Source: Gossypium raimondii (Eukaryota > Streptophyta > Magnoliopsida > Malvales > Malvaceae). Taken from it: a stretch of DNA of 64,000 nt. Made by a program: the position numbers and the translations under genes. Below the pieces are notes generated by a model. That model had not been told where the DNA came from, did no database searches, and worked only from the letters and a program-made list of their open reading frames with translations. Below, piece after piece: positions 62,001 through 64,000 of this stretch (position 1 is the first letter of the stretch; each line of letters begins with the position of its first letter). The stretch lies in contig NC_068570.1 of NCBI RefSeq assembly GCF_025698545.1, forward strand, positions 5,518,001-5,582,000, in the 5' to 3' direction.

Positions 62001-64000
62001 ATTAGTATACTGGTTTCCCCTGACATCACAGCTGGGTACAATGCTTTGAGAACAGACCTTGAAAAATGTCAGATAATCAAAGAGCTCTAATATTCTATCA
62101 ACCTTTTTTGGCGATAGTTTAATCTTCCAAATTATTGGAAATCTTAATAAATCGCTATGTAAGAAAACATGAAGAATCGGTTTTAAAATAAAATTTCGGG
62201 AAATGTTTGAGCCTTTGCATAAATCCAAGTATCATTTGAATTAAACATTAACCATCTACAAATACATATTCAGTTTGATTTGGGTAATCTCAATTGTTCC
62301 CTGATACATGAATGGATGGAAACTATATTAACAGTTTCTTTTTGGTGTATGCTGATGTATAGAGTAGTTTAATTCAAGTGTTAATGTCAAAAGTTTTGAT
62401 TGATGGATTCACTAGAAAACTTATAACAGCCTTTGTAGTTATGGACTTAAGGTTTAGTGACCCTTACCATCTTGCTGTGAATTTTATTTGCAGATTCATT
62501 TTGTTAATGATGATTAAATTTATGAATAATAAGTATGCATTGTAGTTACAGCTATATGAGCTATGTATCTGGGGAAGAAACCTAATGGAAGAAAGAGCTG
62601 GTTTCAGTCTAGGTTTCGATACTTAATACTTTTTCTAAAAGGATTTCTGTTATCATTTAGTAGTGGCTTTTTGGAAGTTATTATGGTGCTGTCAGGGCCA
62701 ACTGGATGCCTTTTTGCTCGTACAATTTCAAATACTTGTTTTGTGCTTGAGACAATCACAAGAGGTCTTTTCAAGGGTGTGATTTCTATGTTTAATGTTT
62801 GTTTTTGAGCTCCTTGCCAGTTTTTAGTGTCTCATGAAGAAAAATTCTTTGTATCATATATTTGCACTTTGCTTTAACGCCCATTGATGATCCAGGTGGC
62901 AAATCGCAGAAGACTTATGGGTTACTGCTATTTGATATAGAAGCTGGTCATTTGGTATTACCAACTGTAATCCCTTGGGGCTTCCCATCTCAGTTATCAG
63001 AGTTAGTTGAGAAGGAAATTGCTGAGAAATTGTCTCTGATGGGAGAAAATCCAACTTTAATGGAGGTGATGGAGGAAGAACTTGAACATAACAACATGGC
63101 AAATGGGTTGGAGATGCATAATAATGAAATAGACAGTATAGAGGCAAAGAAGGAAGTAATGTCACACCGGAATTTCTCTATTCATGATTGCTATGAATCG
63201 ATAAACCCTTCTTATACTTCACATGACTTTTACAATTCCTCAGGCACCCCGGTTTCTTTCTCTCGGAGAACAAGTAGGAGGAAACTTGATGTTGTTTTGT
63301 CTTCTGATTCTGAAGATGAGGACTTCAATAAACACCGTTCTTTAGTTTCAGACTCGAATGTCAACCGTGAATTATTCATCGAAGAAGATTATGTACACCT
63401 TTCCCATTGTCCCAACAGGCCATTAACAGATGAGCTACTTAATTCTGAAGTAGATAAATGTGAGGGAAGGGGTTTCCAATACTCAGAAACTGAAAATAAT
63501 TTAAAAATGGAAACATGTGAATCTTTGGATGTATCATATGTTCCTGAGACTGAAATTGTTAATGGAATGGAGCTCTCTTCTAGAACTCTGTCTTGTGCTA
63601 ATGTTTCTGAAACAACAGAAGTTTCAGTTAGTTGCGAGTTTGGAGAAGGCCTGTTGCCAGCTGAAGCAAATGACCCCGGTAAATTTATGCATATGTTGAT
63701 TAAAACTTCAGATATTTCAGTTGGCACATGCAATATAATAGCAGAAGCATCTCATGAAGAGGTGGTGGAGAATTCGCAAAATCAGTATGAGGCTGTATCA
63801 AGTGGGCTTGAACTAATGGATGAATGCAGTCGCATGAATTTCAACAAAAAATCTTTTTCCATGGGGAAATTTAGAAACCAGGTGGCCACTGATTTAGTAC
63901 AAGAATCATGGAAAAAACTTCGTAACAATCATGCTGATCTAAAACAGTATGTTGACTCAGAGCCAAAAGATGCTCTGAATATCTTAAAGCTTACTTCTAG
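56016..64000 (+). CDS. ELG1: ATAD5/ELG1-like AAA+ ATPase (PCNA unloader large subunit), 5' thirteen exons
   Basis: ATAD5/Elg1 forms an RFC-like complex with RFC2-5 that removes PCNA from DNA. Exons: 56016-56285, 56376-56501, 57387-57554, 57692-57985, 58322-58374, 58834-58924, 59031-59246, 59732-59791, 61001-61080, 61207-61529, 61628-61719, 61804-61933, 62896 to past the end. All phases agree; about 1002 codons are visible. The ATG at 56016 is the first (MDDSDEKK). An acidic/basic N-terminus with QSTLFP is followed by LWTDKYQPKSATEVCGN (RFC-type box), Walker A GPIGSGKS split by intron 7, NASDCRNGAVV, Walker B LILFEDVD, VILTSNS (sensor 1), then a GDIRKTIMHLQFW RFC-box segment (sensor 2 region). 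The last exon is long and acidic. The 3' end is outside the window. Confidence 0.93.
59792..61000 (+). other. Intron 8 of the ELG1-like gene, with an (AAAATA)n tract
   Basis: 1.2 kb, ending with a TTTTGTTAG acceptor. AAAAATAAAAATAAAAATAA lies at about 60193-60220. No coding or recognised mobile sequence. Confidence 0.5.
61934..62895 (+). other. Intron 12 of the ELG1-like gene
   Basis: 962 bp between donor GTTAAT and acceptor ATCCAG. The 81-codon frame at 62563-62808 inside it is not in phase and shows no similarity to the protein. Confidence 0.5.

Noticed and set aside
62563..62808. 81-codon ORF as an extra ELG1 exon
   Set aside because: It lies within intron 12, and exons 12 and 13 join in frame without it.

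Overview
This is plant nuclear DNA: AT-rich, with intron-split genes using GT..AG borders and nested retrotransposons and DNA transposons of plant lineages. The gene set and the style of the CACTA, SINE and LINE copies suggest a dicot, most likely a Malvaceae such as cotton (Gossypium). That assignment rests on recognition, not on a search.

Five host genes can be assembled. (1) 1200-3183 (+): the last five exons of a ChaC-type gamma-glutamylcyclotransferase (GGCT2 class); its 5' part lies left of the window. (2) 23817-26147 (+): a complete seven-exon WAT1-related/UMAMIT (EamA) transporter of 377 aa. (3) 27175-32331 (-): a complete nine-exon nuclear protein of 502 aa with two DEK_C-like units and a C-terminal CHZ-like acidic region, convergent with the transporter. 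(4) 45397-47408 (-): a complete five-exon LysM GPI-anchored protein of the LYM1/LYM3 type, 420 aa. (5) 56016-64000 (+): thirteen exons of an ATAD5/ELG1-like AAA+ clamp-unloader large subunit, still open at the window end. The exon lengths of the three complete genes sum to multiples of three, which supports the splice models. From memory of Arabidopsis loci, this order matches neighbours split over several chromosomal blocks (At1g44780-44800, At4g08290-08310, At1g21880-21890, At1g77620-77630).

Between the genes lie transposable elements. 3.2-11.7 kb holds small repeats: two foldback elements, a putative solo LTR and three SINE-like pieces, one of them split by a MITE-like insert. 11.7-20.9 kb is a degenerate Ty1/copia reverse transcriptase cut by an 8.4-kb CACTA (En/Spm) element with hairpin-rich subterminal repeats and decayed TNP2-, DUF4216- and Transposase_24-type genes. 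32.9-45.1 kb is an L1-like LINE cut by a 9.6-kb Athila-type Ty3/gypsy element that has both LTRs, a near-perfect 5-bp target duplication, a primer site and a polypurine tract, but a broken gag-pol. 50.4-55.3 kb is a second, older LINE followed by a copia-type gag fragment.

The host genes are not an operon and share no obvious pathway: glutathione turnover, amino-acid or auxin-type transport, chromatin, cell-surface glycan perception and replication-clamp unloading. I see no previously undescribed system. The most notable structures are the two nested insertions whose empty sites can be read in the host element, the duplicated 106-nt exon in the DEK_C/CHZ gene, E2F-like sites before the clamp-unloader gene, and a CACTA subterminal array whose unit lengths are multiples of three and so mimic a repeat protein.
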